This document shows, piece by piece, positions 44,465 through 53,732 of a stretch of DNA of 64,000 nucleotides. Source of the stretch: Achromobacter xylosoxidans. Lineage in GTDB: Bacteria > Pseudomonadota > Gammaproteobacteria > Burkholderiales > Burkholderiaceae_B. The translations under genes were made by a program, and so were the position numbers. The notes below the pieces were generated by a model. It had not been told where the DNA came from. It made no database searches and saw only the letters and a list, made by a program, of their open reading frames with translations. Every line of letters begins with the position of its first letter. The stretch's first letter is position 1. The stretch lies in the NCBI RefSeq assembly GCF_001457475.1, contig NZ_LN831029.1, forward strand, positions 5,704,001 to 5,768,000. The letters are read 5' to 3'.

Positions 44465-46969
44465 CTACATCCTGTACTGCACCGTCAGCAGGTAATTGCG
44501 CGGCGCGCCGTAGTAATTGTGGTCGTAGCTGATGGAGCTGTAGTACTTCTTGTCGGTCAGGTTGCCCAGGTTCAACGCGAACGACAGACGTTCGTCCACG
44601 CGGTAGCCCAGGCGCGCGTCCAGCACGGTGTAGCCACCCTGCTCGCGGCCGTAATAGCCGAAGCCTGACGATTTGCTCTGGGTGGTCAGGCCGGCGCCCA
44701 CCGAATAGCGGCTCCATTCCCCCGGCAGGCGATAGTTGGCCCACAGGCGCGCCAAATGGCGCGGGATCCCCGTGTTGGCCGAGATGTCGTAACCCACCGC
44801 CGGCACATCGGCGCTCCGGTGACGCGTCTGCGTATAGGTGTATGAGGCGGACAGCTGCAATCCAGGCAGCACCTCGCCATTGATCTCGGCCTCGAAACCC
44901 TGGCTGCGCACCTGCGCCGTGGGGCGGTAGCAGGTGCCGCCGCACTGGGCGTTGGCCACGGCCTGCGGGACGTCGGTATCCTCGAAGGCGACGTTCTTCT
45001 GCTCGGTGCGGAACAACGCAAGACCCACATCGACCCGGCCGTCCAGCAACTCACCCTTCAGGCCCAGCTCATAGTTGCGGCCTGTCACCGGCGCAAGGAA
45101 TTCTCCGGAAACGCCGCGTTGGCTCTGCGGGCGGAAGATGTCGGCGTAGTTGGCATACGCCGACCATTGGTCGTCGAGCGTGACCACGGCCCCCACGAAG
45201 GGGGTGAACTCCGCGGACTCCTCGGCCGTGGTCTCGCTGTAGCCCCAGACCCCATTGGAAATGTAGGTCTGCTTGTACCAGGAGTAGCGGCCGCCCAGCA
45301 CCAGCAGCAGCGGATCGGCCAGTTGGTAGCGCGCGCTGGCGTACAAGCCCTTTTTGTCGGAACGATAGCCATCGTCCATGCGGTTGGCCGCGATGATTTC
45401 GTCGCTGTTCAGGGCGGGCGCGGTGAATCGTTGATACGGGCTGCGGTTCAGGGTTTCGACGTTGCGCAGCCAACCCCAGGTGTCGTTGCTGCGCAGGTGC
45501 GAAAAGTTGGCCCCCACCGTCAGGCCGAGCTTGCGGCCGAACAGCGTGGTATCCCCCGTCAGATAGGTGTCGCCGCCCAGGTTCCTGGACTCCATGTCGA
45601 ACGCATAGGCGTCGCCACGGTAGGTATTGGGCGGTCCCAGCCGTCCCGTGCGCAGCAGGTACTTGATGTCGTTGGCCTCCTGCACGCGCACCAGGGCGGC
45701 CTTGAATTTCCAGCCATTGGCGAAACGGTGGGTCAGGTCGGCGAACCAGGTGTCCTGCGTTTTCGAGGCATGGTTCCACGGCGCGCTCAGGTTGGTGGAA
45801 CGCGCATAGTCGGGCATGGACCCGTCGGCATAGTTGGGCAGGCCCGACCAGTCGATCACGCCATAGGGCTTCTCGCGGCTGTAGCCGATGCCGACGGTGG
45901 TGGCGGCGCCCAGGTCGATGTCCAGCGCGCCGTAGAAGGTGCGGTCATGGGAGTTGATATAGTCGCGGAACGAACCGGCGGTGTCGTAGTTCACCACCAC
46001 GCGGCCGCGCACGCTCTTGCTGTCATTGAGCGCGCCGCCCAGGTCGGCCTGCGCGCCGTACTGGTCCCACGAGCCGGCCTTGCCGGTGAAGACGAACTGG
46101 CGCTGCGGCGTCGGCCGCTTGCGGACCATGTTCACCGAGCCCGACGGGTCGCCGGCTCCTTCGAAAAGCCCTTGCGGACCGCGCATGATTTCCACGCGGT
46201 CATAGAGAGCCGCATCGGAATTGAAGGCCGAACCGCGCGCGTAGAGCTGCCGTTCCAGCGGCACGCCGTCGAACTGGTAGCTCTGGATGAAGAATCCGCG
46301 CGAATAAAACTGCCCGCCCGGCTCGTTCGCCACCATCGACACGCCTGGCGCGTGATTGAGCGCGTCGCGGATATCGGTAATGTTCTGGTCGTCCATGCGC
46401 TGGCGGGTAATCACCGAGACCGCCTGCGGGATCTCGCGCAATGATTGGTCGCCCTTGGCGATCGTCACCACGTTCGAAGCGTACGAACCGGTGCCTTCGG
46501 TGGTGGCGATGCCCAGACCCGGCACGGTGACCGGCGCCAGGGTTGCAACCTCGGCGCTGGTAGCCGCGCGCAGCCGGTATTGGCCCTGGGCATCCCTGAC
46601 CGCTTCCACGCCGGTTCCCGACAACGCCGCCATGAGCGCGGCCTGTGAATCGTAGGTGCCTTGCACCCCGGGGCTGTGGCGCCCTTGCACCAGGCCGGGC
46701 GGGCTGGCAAGCAGCACGCCGGATTCGGCCGCATAGCGCGCCAGTACGGCATCGAGCGGGCCGGCCGGGATGTCGTAGCGGCGCGCCGCGCCGTCCGTCA
46801 CCGCGCCGGCCTCCTGGGCGGCGGCGACCGGCAATCCGCCCGCCATCGCCACCAGCGCCCCGGCGCAGGCCAGTTGTGCCAGGCTGCGCGCGAGCGGCGC
46901 GCGGCGGGCCGCATCGGGGCGGCGCGCCGGCTCGGTGAAGTGACGGGGCCGGAGGGTTCGGATGGACAT
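44465..46969 (-). CDS. TonB-dependent siderophore receptor with STN signalling domain
   Basis: An 834-residue outer-membrane receptor. A signal peptide (about 25-52) is followed by an STN domain (about 63-115, RRYDIPAGPLDAVLARYAAESG...). The plug domain contains ISVITRQRMDDQN-like and GVSMVANEPGG stretches (about 170-290), and a 22-strand barrel ends in the aromatic FhuE/FpvA-type C terminus (NYLLTVQYRM, terminal aromatic two residues from the end). The STN domain marks a transducer that signals through FecR to FecI; those genes lie directly upstream. AGGAA precedes the ATG. The siderophore cannot be named from sequence. Confidence 0.93.
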   Translation of the reverse strand: MSIRTLRPRHFTEPARRPDAARRAPLARSLAQLACAGALVAMAGGLPVAAAQEAGAVTDGAARRYDIPAGPLDAVLARYAAESGVLLASPPGLVQGRHSPGVQGTYDSQAALMAALSGTGVEAVRDAQGQYRLRAATSAEVATLAPVTVPGLGIATTEGTGSYASNVVTIAKGDQSLREIPQAVSVITRQRMDDQNITDIRDALNHAPGVSMVANEPGGQFYSRGFFIQSYQFDGVPLERQLYARGSAFNSDAALYDRVEIMRGPQGLFEGAGDPSGSVNMVRKRPTPQRQFVFTGKAGSWDQYGAQADLGGALNDSKSVRGRVVVNYDTAGSFRDYINSHDRTFYGALDIDLGAATTVGIGYSREKPYGVIDWSGLPNYADGSMPDYARSTNLSAPWNHASKTQDTWFADLTHRFANGWKFKAALVRVQEANDIKYLLRTGRLGPPNTYRGDAYAFDMESRNLGGDTYLTGDTTLFGRKLGLTVGANFSHLRSNDTWGWLRNVETLNRSPYQRFTAPALNSDEIIAANRMDDGYRSDKKGLYASARYQLADPLLLVLGGRYSWYKQTYISNGVWGYSETTAEESAEFTPFVGAVVTLDDQWSAYANYADIFRPQSQRGVSGEFLAPVTGRNYELGLKGELLDGRVDVGLALFRTEQKNVAFEDTDVPQAVANAQCGGTCYRPTAQVRSQGFEAEINGEVLPGLQLSASYTYTQTRHRSADVPAVGYDISANTGIPRHLARLWANYRLPGEWSRYSVGAGLTTQSKSSGFGYYGREQGGYTVLDARLGYRVDERLSFALNLGNLTDKKYYSSISYDHNYYGAPRNYLLTVQYRM

Positions 46970-47103
46970 GCGGGCTTCCTCAAATGGGCAATTGGGGGAT
47001 GGTCCGAAGACCTTTCACCCGCTTCATCGAACGAGCCACCCAAAACAGGAACCGCTTTTGCAAAAAAAATGCGCCACCGCCGCCACGCCCTGCCGGCGCC
47101 CCG

Positions 47104-48087
47104 TCAACGGGGGGTGACGCGGGTCCACCACGGCAGGGGATGGCTGACGCGGATGGGCATGACCGAAGCCAGCATGGCCAGTACCCGTTCGGGTTCGGTC
47201 ATCGGGTAGCTGCCGAACACCGGCAGATCCGCCACCTCCGGCGACACGCTGAGCAGGCCGGCGCGATAGCGTCCGAGTTCGCGCAAGACCTCGCCCAGGG
47301 GCGCATTGCGGGCAATGTACAAGCCCCGCGTCGAGCCTTCGCTGGCCGGGTCCACCGGCTCGATCGGCGACAGTCCCGTCGCCGTCAGGCGCGCCTGCCA
47401 ACCGGCGGGGATGACCACGCCGGCGCCATCGGCCCCATGCGCCTGGACGGCGCCGTCGTAGACCGCGATACGCGTGATGCCGGCGTCCAGCCTGACGGTG
47501 AAGCGCGTGCCGAGCGCGCGCAGCCGGCCTTGCGGCGTATCCACCACGAACGGCCGTTGCTGCCCGCCGGCCGTGCTGACCAGGATTTCGCCCGCGACCA
47601 GCCGCAGGCGCCTCAGCGCCGGGCCGAAGTCCGTGTCGAAGGCGCTTGCCGTTCCCAGCCAGACCCGTGTGCCATCGGCCAGCAAGACCTCCCGGACTTC
47701 GCCGGTGGCAGTGCGATGGTCGGCCATGCGGGCCAGGACCAGGCCGGCCAGCGGCGAGTAGCGCCAGGCCACCCCGCTCGTCAGGCCGGCGCCGGCCCCC
47801 AGCGCCAGACCGAGGACAACACGGCGCCGGGTTGCATTGGCGGTGGCGGCACGATAGGCGCCGACCGCGCCATGGGGATCGGGCGCCGTCTGGATGGGCC
47901 GGAACAATTGGCCGACGCGCTCGACCTGGGCCCAGGCCGCGCGATGCGCCTCGGCGCTATCACACCAGCGCCGCCACGCCTCGCGGTCGGTGGCGGTGGC
48001 CTCTTCCGATTGCAGCAGCGCGAACCACTGCGCGGCCTGCTCCAGGACCGCGTGCTCCCCGTGCCCCCGTTGCGGCGGCATGCCCAT
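47104..48087 (-). CDS. FecR-family anti-sigma regulator
   Basis: A 327-residue inner-membrane regulator. The N-terminal cytoplasmic DUF4880-like region (QWFALLQSEEATATDREAWRRW) is followed by one TM segment at about 88-106 and a periplasmic FecR domain (VREVLLADGTRVWLG, then FVVDTPQGRLRALGTRFTVR). It relays occupancy of the TonB receptor's STN domain to the FecI-type sigma factor. Located between sigma factor and receptor genes in the same operon; only a few bases separate it from the sigma gene. Start ATG at 48087. Confidence 0.92.
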   Translation of the reverse strand: MGMPPQRGHGEHAVLEQAAQWFALLQSEEATATDREAWRRWCDSAEAHRAAWAQVERVGQLFRPIQTAPDPHGAVGAYRAATANATRRRVVLGLALGAGAGLTSGVAWRYSPLAGLVLARMADHRTATGEVREVLLADGTRVWLGTASAFDTDFGPALRRLRLVAGEILVSTAGGQQRPFVVDTPQGRLRALGTRFTVRLDAGITRIAVYDGAVQAHGADGAGVVIPAGWQARLTATGLSPIEPVDPASEGSTRGLYIARNAPLGEVLRELGRYRAGLLSVSPEVADLPVFGSYPMTEPERVLAMLASVMPIRVSHPLPWWTRVTPR

Positions 48088-48092
48088 CGTCG

Positions 48093-48629
48093 TCAAAGCG
48101 TCTTCAGGCAATGCAGCATGGCCTGCGCGATGTACTTGCGCACCATGCGGGTGCTGACGCCCAGCTCCGCCGCCACTTCCGTTTCGCTCATGCCGCAACC
48201 GGAGGCCATGACGAAGGCGTGAGCCGCCTTCACGGGCAGGCTGCGCAACAGGCGGTCGATCTCTTGCAGCGCCTCCAGCACGATCGCCTGATGTTCGGCC
48301 GACGGCGCCAGCGCCTCGGGCTGGGCGGTGAGCGTGTCGAGCCAGGCCTGTTCGATACGCCGGCGGCGCCACAGGTCGACACACAGGCCGCCGGCCATGG
48401 TGCGCAGGTAGACGCGCGCTTCAGGCAGGCTGCCGAAGCGGCGCGGCGTGGTCAGGAGCCGCACGAACGCGTCCTGCGCCAGGTCGGCCGCGTCGGCGGC
48501 ATTGCCGAGCCGACGGCGCAGCCAGGCCTGGAGCCAGGAATGATGGTCGCCGTAAAGGGTTTCCACGCTGGGCGGGATCGCGTAGTCGGAGGTATCCAAG
48601 GCAGGAGGCCGCCAGCCTGGCAACGGCAT
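48093..48629 (-). CDS. FecI-family ECF sigma factor
   Basis: A 178-residue ECF sigma factor. Region 2 carries DAADLAQDAFVRLLTTP (about 45-61), typical of -10 recognition by FecI-like sigmas, and region 4 includes SETEVAAELGVSTRMVRKYIAQAM (about 149-172) with the FecI-type helix for -35 binding. It should direct transcription of the receptor gene when FecR is activated. It is first in the sigma-FecR-receptor order and is controlled by the Fur box at 48652-48670. Start ATG at 48629; no strong Shine-Dalgarno. Confidence 0.92.
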   Translation of the reverse strand: MPLPGWRPPALDTSDYAIPPSVETLYGDHHSWLQAWLRRRLGNAADAADLAQDAFVRLLTTPRRFGSLPEARVYLRTMAGGLCVDLWRRRRIEQAWLDTLTAQPEALAPSAEHQAIVLEALQEIDRLLRSLPVKAAHAFVMASGCGMSETEVAAELGVSTRMVRKYIAQAMLHCLKTL

Positions 48630-48651
48630 GACGGCGGCAATAGAACTTAAT

Positions 48652-48670
48652 GGGAACGATTATTATTATC
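48652..48670 (-). promoter_or_regulatory. Fur box for the FecI-FecR-receptor operon
   Basis: On the minus strand GATAATAATAATCGTTCCC (48670-48652) agrees with the Fur consensus at 15 of 19 positions, the first six being exact. It sits 23 bases upstream of the sigma-factor ATG and overlaps the TAA stop (48666-48668) of the hybrid kinase on the same strand. Confidence 0.78.
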
Positions 48671-51600
48671 TAATTTTCCCGACCTGGATAGCGGCCGCGC
48701 CGCCATCAAGCCCCGCCGGGCCCCGTCGCTGCCGCCGGCGCGCCAGCGAAACCAGCAGTTGTTCCAACGCCGCAAAATCCACCGGCTTGACCAGGTGATG
48801 GTCGAACCCGGCCTCGTGGGAATGGCGCCGATCCTCGTCCTGGCCCCACCCCGTCATGGCGATCAGCACGACGCCCTGGCCCGACGGCGCCGAGCGTACC
48901 CGTCGCGCCACCTCGTGGCCGTCCATTCCCGGCATGCCGATGTCCACCAGCATCACGGCCGGCGCGAACTCGTCCAGCATGGCCAGCGCCTGCCGGCCGT
49001 CGCGCGCAACCCCAACCTGCGCGCCGAACGCCTGGAGCACCATGGCGGTCGTGTCCGCGGAATCGGTGTTGTCGTCCACCACCAGGATACGACCAAGTTT
49101 CTGCCTGGGCGCGGCCTGGCCGCCTTGCGGCGCCACTTGGCGCGGCGACGCGGCCTGCACCGGCAGGCGCACGACGATCTCGCAGCCCGTTCCGGGTCCC
49201 TGGCTCGCCGCCCTCACGCTGCCTCCGTGCAACGCCACCAGGCGCGCCACCAGCGTGAGCCCCACGCCCAGGCCGCCCGACCCGCGCCGGCCATCGACCT
49301 GCACGAAAGGCTCGAAGACACGTGTCAGCATATCCACCGGAATACCGCGTCCGTTATCCCGCACCGAAAGGATGAATTCGCCCGCCGCATCCTGCGTGCC
49401 CTTCAGGATGATATGGCCGCCCCGGTCGGTATATTTGGCCGCGTTGTTGAGCAGGTTGGAGACCACTTGCGTCAGTCGCACCGCATCGGCCTGCATCATC
49501 ACCGGTTGCTCCGGCAGGGTCACGCTCACGGTGTGACCGGCCGCCTCGATCGGTCCGCGGCTTGCCTCCAGCGCGTTGCGCAGCAGCTCCACCAGGTCCA
49601 CCGACGCCTTGCGCAGCAGGATCTTGCCGCTGTTGATGCGGGCGATGTCCAGCAGGTCATCCACCAGCCGCGCGATGTGGCTGACCTGGCGCGCGAGCAT
49701 CTCATGGACGCGCACCGTGCCGGCGGCGTCCACCTCCGAATGCCGCAACAGGTGCAGTCCATTGTGCAGCGGCGCCAGCGGGTTGCGCAGTTCATGCGCC
49801 AGCATGGCCAGGAACTCGTCCTTGCGTTCGTTGGCGTCACGCAATGCCGCCTGGGTTTCTTGGCGCAACATTGCCAACCGCAAATGCGCGCCAACCCGCG
49901 CCTGCAATTCGGCGGGCGAGAATGGCTTGACCAGATAATCGTCGGCGCCCGCATCGAGGCCTTCGACGCGCGCTTCCTGCCCGGCGCGCGCCGACAGCAG
50001 GATCACCGGCACGGTCCGCGTCCGCGCATCGCCGCGCAGGGCCTGCAGCAAGGTCAGCCCGTCCATGCCAGGCATCATGATGTCGGTGATCACCAGGTCG
50101 GGCGGATCCTGCCGCGCGCTGCGCAGGGCTGTCGCGCCATCGGCGGCAATGCGCACATCGTAATCAGCGGCGAGCAGGCTGCGCAGGTACTCGCGCAGAT
50201 CGGCATTGTCGTCAGCGCAGAGGATCCGCGGGCGATTGGCGGCGCCCGCGGATGCAAGCGCCGGGGATGCGTTGGCCAGCCAGCGCGACGCTTCCTGGCG
50301 GGCCTGCATCGTGGCATTGCCCGCGACGGGTTCGTGGGCGACCTTGCCATCGGCCGCGCTCGCCTGCTTCTTGGGCAGCGTGACCGTGAACACGCTGCCC
50401 ACGCCCGGCTCGCTATCGACGCTGATGGCGCCGCCCAACAGCTTGACCAATTCACGCACCAGCGCCAGCCCGATACCCGAGCCTTCGTGGCTGCGGGCCG
50501 CCGGACTTTGGCCCCGGTGAAAGCGCTGGAAGATATTGGCCAGGTCCGAGCGGGCGATGCCGACACCGGTATCCCGCACGGACAGGACCACCTCATCGCC
50601 GCTGTCGCGCAAGGCCACGTCGATCGATCCCCGCAAGGTGTACTTGAACGCGTTGGACAACAGGTTCAGCACGATTCTTTCGTACCAGTCGCGATCGATG
50701 AGCACGGTGGGCACCGCGTCGCACTGTACCGACAAGGCCAGCCCCGCGCTCTCCATCGCCGATCGGAACGCGCTGGCGTGCTCCTGGGTGGCGCGGGCCA
50801 GGTCGGTGGGCTGCAGCCGCGCCACCATGCCGCCCCCTTCGATACGCGAAAAATCCAGCAGCGAGTTCACCAGCTTCTGCAGGCGCAGCGCATTGCGCAA
50901 CAGCAGTTCCAGCGTCTCGCGTTCCAGGCCTGCCGACGGCTGCGCCAGCGCCTGTTGCAGCGGTCCGAGAATCAGCGTGAGCGGCGTCCGGAACTCGTGG
51001 CTGACGTTGGAAAAAAAAATGGTCTTGGCGCGATCCAGCTCCGCCAGAACTTCGGCGCGCCGAGCCTCCTGCTCATAGGCGACGGCGCTGGCGATGGCGC
51101 TGGCCGAATGCTGGGCGACCAGGTCGAGGAAGTCGCGGTAGGCGCTATCCAGCGGCCGCCGCGCACTGACGCCCAGCACCATGACGCCCGAGACCGAGCC
51201 GTCAGCGGTCCAGCGCAACGGCAGGATGCGCGCCCATGCGGCCAGATCGGGCCAGGGCCCGCCTGGCAATGCCAGCCCCAACGACGCCAGCGCCACGGTC
51301 TGCGGTTCGCCATTGCCGGCGACGGCAGCCAGGGGCCAGTGGGCTGCCGGGCGCGACTGCGCATTCACGCCGGTCGCGGCAAGCAGTTCGAAGTCCGGGT
51401 CGCCGCATCGATAGATCAGGCAGAACGGCACGTCGCGCGGGTTGCGCGCCAGCACATCGCAGATACGCCCCGCCGTGGCGGCCGGCCCGGCGGCCGGCAC
51501 CGGCTGCGCGCCGAGCTCGCGCAAGGTTTCCAGACGCCGCGCGCTGACGATCTTCTCGGTGGTCTCGGTGCAGGGGCAGAAAACGCCCTGGACGGTGACG

Positions 51601-52031
51601 CCGTCCGCCGCCAGGATCGGGCCGTAGGTGAAGGTGACGTAGACTTCTTCGCGCGGCAGGTGGCGGTCGAAATAGTATTCCTCGTCGTAGGACCAGGTAG
51701 CCTGGCCGCTGCGATAGACACCCGCAAGCATCGGGCCGATTTCGGGCCAGATCTCGCTCCAGCATTCCTGCCCGGGCCGGCCAAGCGCCGCCGGATGCTT
51801 GTGGGCGCCCAGGAACGGAACATAGGCATCGTTGTACAGGACGCTGAAATCCTCGCCCCACCAGAGCAGGATGGGAAAGCGGGAACTCAGGCACAGGCTC
51901 AATGCCGTGCGCAGATTCTGCGGCCACAGGGCGGGCGGCCCGATCGAAGTCGAGTCCCAATCCAGTTGCCGCAGATGCCGCGCGACCTCGCCCTGATCTG
52001 GCAGGAATTTCAAACTCGGGTCGAGTTGCAA
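48666..52031 (-). CDS. Double hybrid histidine kinase (PAS/GAF-HK-REC-HK-REC)
   Basis: An 1121-residue two-component protein. A PAS-like region (about 40-170) and a GAF region (about 185-340) precede the first kinase core with H-box FSNVSHEFRTPLT. A receiver (DLVITDIMMPGMDG) is followed by a second kinase core with H-box AMLAHELRNPLA and a final receiver (VMLVDIGMPGMDG). No TM segment is seen, so it is a cytosolic phosphorelay sensor with two kinases in one chain. The start is TTG at 52031: AGGAG lies five bases upstream. An ATG at 52202 would overlap the start of the divergent gene and is rejected. The partner regulator is not linked. Confidence 0.88.
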   Translation of the reverse strand: MQLDPSLKFLPDQGEVARHLRQLDWDSTSIGPPALWPQNLRTALSLCLSSRFPILLWWGEDFSVLYNDAYVPFLGAHKHPAALGRPGQECWSEIWPEIGPMLAGVYRSGQATWSYDEEYYFDRHLPREEVYVTFTYGPILAADGVTVQGVFCPCTETTEKIVSARRLETLRELGAQPVPAAGPAATAGRICDVLARNPRDVPFCLIYRCGDPDFELLAATGVNAQSRPAAHWPLAAVAGNGEPQTVALASLGLALPGGPWPDLAAWARILPLRWTADGSVSGVMVLGVSARRPLDSAYRDFLDLVAQHSASAIASAVAYEQEARRAEVLAELDRAKTIFFSNVSHEFRTPLTLILGPLQQALAQPSAGLERETLELLLRNALRLQKLVNSLLDFSRIEGGGMVARLQPTDLARATQEHASAFRSAMESAGLALSVQCDAVPTVLIDRDWYERIVLNLLSNAFKYTLRGSIDVALRDSGDEVVLSVRDTGVGIARSDLANIFQRFHRGQSPAARSHEGSGIGLALVRELVKLLGGAISVDSEPGVGSVFTVTLPKKQASAADGKVAHEPVAGNATMQARQEASRWLANASPALASAGAANRPRILCADDNADLREYLRSLLAADYDVRIAADGATALRSARQDPPDLVITDIMMPGMDGLTLLQALRGDARTRTVPVILLSARAGQEARVEGLDAGADDYLVKPFSPAELQARVGAHLRLAMLRQETQAALRDANERKDEFLAMLAHELRNPLAPLHNGLHLLRHSEVDAAGTVRVHEMLARQVSHIARLVDDLLDIARINSGKILLRKASVDLVELLRNALEASRGPIEAAGHTVSVTLPEQPVMMQADAVRLTQVVSNLLNNAAKYTDRGGHIILKGTQDAAGEFILSVRDNGRGIPVDMLTRVFEPFVQVDGRRGSGGLGVGLTLVARLVALHGGSVRAASQGPGTGCEIVVRLPVQAASPRQVAPQGGQAAPRQKLGRILVVDDNTDSADTTAMVLQAFGAQVGVARDGRQALAMLDEFAPAVMLVDIGMPGMDGHEVARRVRSAPSGQGVVLIAMTGWGQDEDRRHSHEAGFDHHLVKPVDFAALEQLLVSLARRRQRRGPAGLDGGAAAIQVGKIR

Positions 52032-52200
52032 GGGTTCTCCTGTAGGAAAGAGCCGCCTGATCCGGCGACCGCCAGGCTTGGCCGGATGCTTCGATGGTAT
52101 CGCAGGGCTATTCGCAAAAGACAGGAAGTGGTGAGTAGCGGTAACTGTCCTTGGCCGATGGCAAAGTAGAATGGCCTCGTCCTTCCACCGGCCGGCTCTC

Positions 52201-52677
52201 ATGACCCATCCCCCCGAACCCTATCTGCCGCGGCGCTTCGAACCACTGGGCAATTGGAATCTGGCCGGCCACATCCTCAAGGCCTACGCCATTCATCACG
52301 ATGCGCGCCATCCGGCGCCCTTGCTGGATGCCGCGCTCGCCGCCGCGGCGCGCGCGGCCGCGGGCGCGGCGCTGGCCGAACACGCGCAGGACGCCCGCAG
52401 CCATGGCCTGGGCTTCTGCATGGTGCATGTGGGCCAGGAAGCCGTATGGCTGCTGGTGGACTGGTGGATCACGGGCGGCATCGCCTGCCAGCGCATGCTG
52501 TCGGCGCCGCTCGCGCGTCCCGGCCATTACGCGCCGGTGCAGGTGCCAGCGCTGGCCTGCGTCTGGGAACTGGTGGTTACCGCGCACGAGCGCGACGCCT
52601 GGGTACGGCATATGCTGAATCCGGCGCCGGACCCCGGGGCGTATCTCGCGGACGTCCTGCCCGCCGGCGCGTACTGA
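52201..52677 (+). CDS. Small protein of unknown function
   Basis: A 158-residue protein rich in Trp/Ala/His that I do not recognise. It has GLGFCMVHVGQEAVWLLVDWWITGG (about 80-105, partly hydrophobic but with charges) and a later VWELVVTAHERDAWVRHML. A single amphipathic or globular domain is likely, with no signal peptide. Start ATG at 52201 (MTHPPEPY); an in-frame ATG at 52171 is possible, and neither has a clear ribosome site. It is divergent from the hybrid kinase, so may be regulated with it, but this is weak inference. Confidence 0.65.
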   Translation: MTHPPEPYLPRRFEPLGNWNLAGHILKAYAIHHDARHPAPLLDAALAAAARAAAGAALAEHAQDARSHGLGFCMVHVGQEAVWLLVDWWITGGIACQRMLSAPLARPGHYAPVQVPALACVWELVVTAHERDAWVRHMLNPAPDPGAYLADVLPAGAY

Positions 52678-52693
52678 ACCAGGCGCGGCCGCG

Positions 52694-53461
52694 TCAGCGC
52701 GGCCCGAACACCTCGGCCAGCTTGCCGGCCTGCGGCATGCCGTTGTACTTCTTGAGCGCGCCGCTGTCGTCGCGCACGACGATGCCCGGCGTGCCGCGAA
52801 AGCCCAGCGACACCATCAGCGCCTGGTTGTCGTCGAGGATCTTGCCGATGTTGTCGGGCACGCTCTTGGCAGGCGTGATGCCGCCCTTGTCGAACTTGTG
52901 TTCGTTCTCGATCAACGCGGCAGACGGATCGGCGGCGCCCAGGATGGCGGCGGCCTTGGCGGGACTGTCCTGCCGGATCACGCCCACCAGCACATGCCGC
53001 AATTGCACCTTGCCGGAATCCACCCACGGACGCGCGGCTTCCCAGAACTTGTGGCAATAGGGGCAATTGGCATCGCTGAAGGTGTAGATGATGCGCGGCG
53101 CGTCCTTCTGGCCGTCGAGCACCCACGTCGATTTTTCCAGCTGCGCCCAGGCCTGGTCGCCCATCGGCTTGCTGACCAGGGCCTCGATCCTGGCATCGTC
53201 AAGCGGCTTGCCCTGGGCATCCAGGCGCGCGCCGACGATGGCGTTGCCATCGGGGGTGACATAGATCGCCACGGGCTGGTCGCCAGCCACGCCGGCGAAG
53301 GCGCGCAGGTTGCCGTCGACCTTGAATTCCTGCACCACGCGCAGGCCGCGCGTCTCCAGCGCCTTGAGCACGGCGGGCCGATCCTGGGCCTGGCTGCCGG
53401 CGGCGGCAAGCATGGCGGCCAGGGCGAAAAGGATGCGGCTGGGCGCATGCGGACGAATCAT
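52694..53461 (-). CDS. dsbG: Periplasmic thiol:disulfide interchange protein DsbG
   Basis: A 255-residue exported protein with a signal peptide ending near GSQAQ (about 22-26), an N-terminal dimerisation domain (about 30-110) and a thioredoxin-fold catalytic domain. The active site is C133-P-Y-C136 and the cis-proline loop is GTPGI. This matches DsbG/DsbC-type disulfide isomerases that repair or protect periplasmic cysteines. CAGGAG precedes the ATG at 53461. No dsbD lies nearby. DsbG is preferred over DsbC because of length and the SDANCPYCHKFW context. Confidence 0.9.
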   Translation of the reverse strand: MIRPHAPSRILFALAAMLAAAGSQAQDRPAVLKALETRGLRVVQEFKVDGNLRAFAGVAGDQPVAIYVTPDGNAIVGARLDAQGKPLDDARIEALVSKPMGDQAWAQLEKSTWVLDGQKDAPRIIYTFSDANCPYCHKFWEAARPWVDSGKVQLRHVLVGVIRQDSPAKAAAILGAADPSAALIENEHKFDKGGITPAKSVPDNIGKILDDNQALMVSLGFRGTPGIVVRDDSGALKKYNGMPQAGKLAEVFGPR

Positions 53462-53509
53462 GGGGACTCCTGTTGCTGAAATCGGGGGATGGCGCGGCCG
53501 CGCGAAAGG

Positions 53510-53665
53510 CTATCCGGGCCGCCGCGCGCCAGCGATGCTGGCCGCCAATGTGGCCAGCGCCAACGCCAAGGGAATCAATGATACCCACAGCACTGTCATC
53601 CAGTCATACAAGGCCGGCAGCCCGCCGGAAGCGAAGGCCCCGCGGCCAGCGCCGCCGACCAGCAT
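53510..53665 (-). CDS. Possible small membrane protein (uncertain)
   Basis: The 271-base gap between dsbG and the next gene contains a 51-codon minus-strand frame whose end is strongly hydrophobic: a single TM-like helix (MTVLWVSLIPLALALATLAAS) followed by a basic tail. There is no Shine-Dalgarno at the ATG at 53665. It could be a real small protein, a remnant of a longer gene, or chance. Confidence 0.25.
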   Translation of the reverse strand: MLVGGAGRGAFASGGLPALYDWMTVLWVSLIPLALALATLAASIAGARRPG

Positions 53666-53732
53666 GGCCGCACACCGTGCCGCGAAGAAGCGGCGCGCAG
53701 CGCCTGGCGCATGGCGGCGTGGCCGCGCGTCG

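Noticed and set aside
44370..44945. Upstream extension of the exonuclease frame
   Set aside because: It runs into the TonB-receptor gene on the same strand in another frame; the ATG at 44369 begins the conserved protein.
52032..52202. ATG start of the hybrid kinase at 52202
   Set aside because: It overlaps the start of the divergent gene and lacks a ribosome site; TTG at 52031 has AGGAG five bases upstream.
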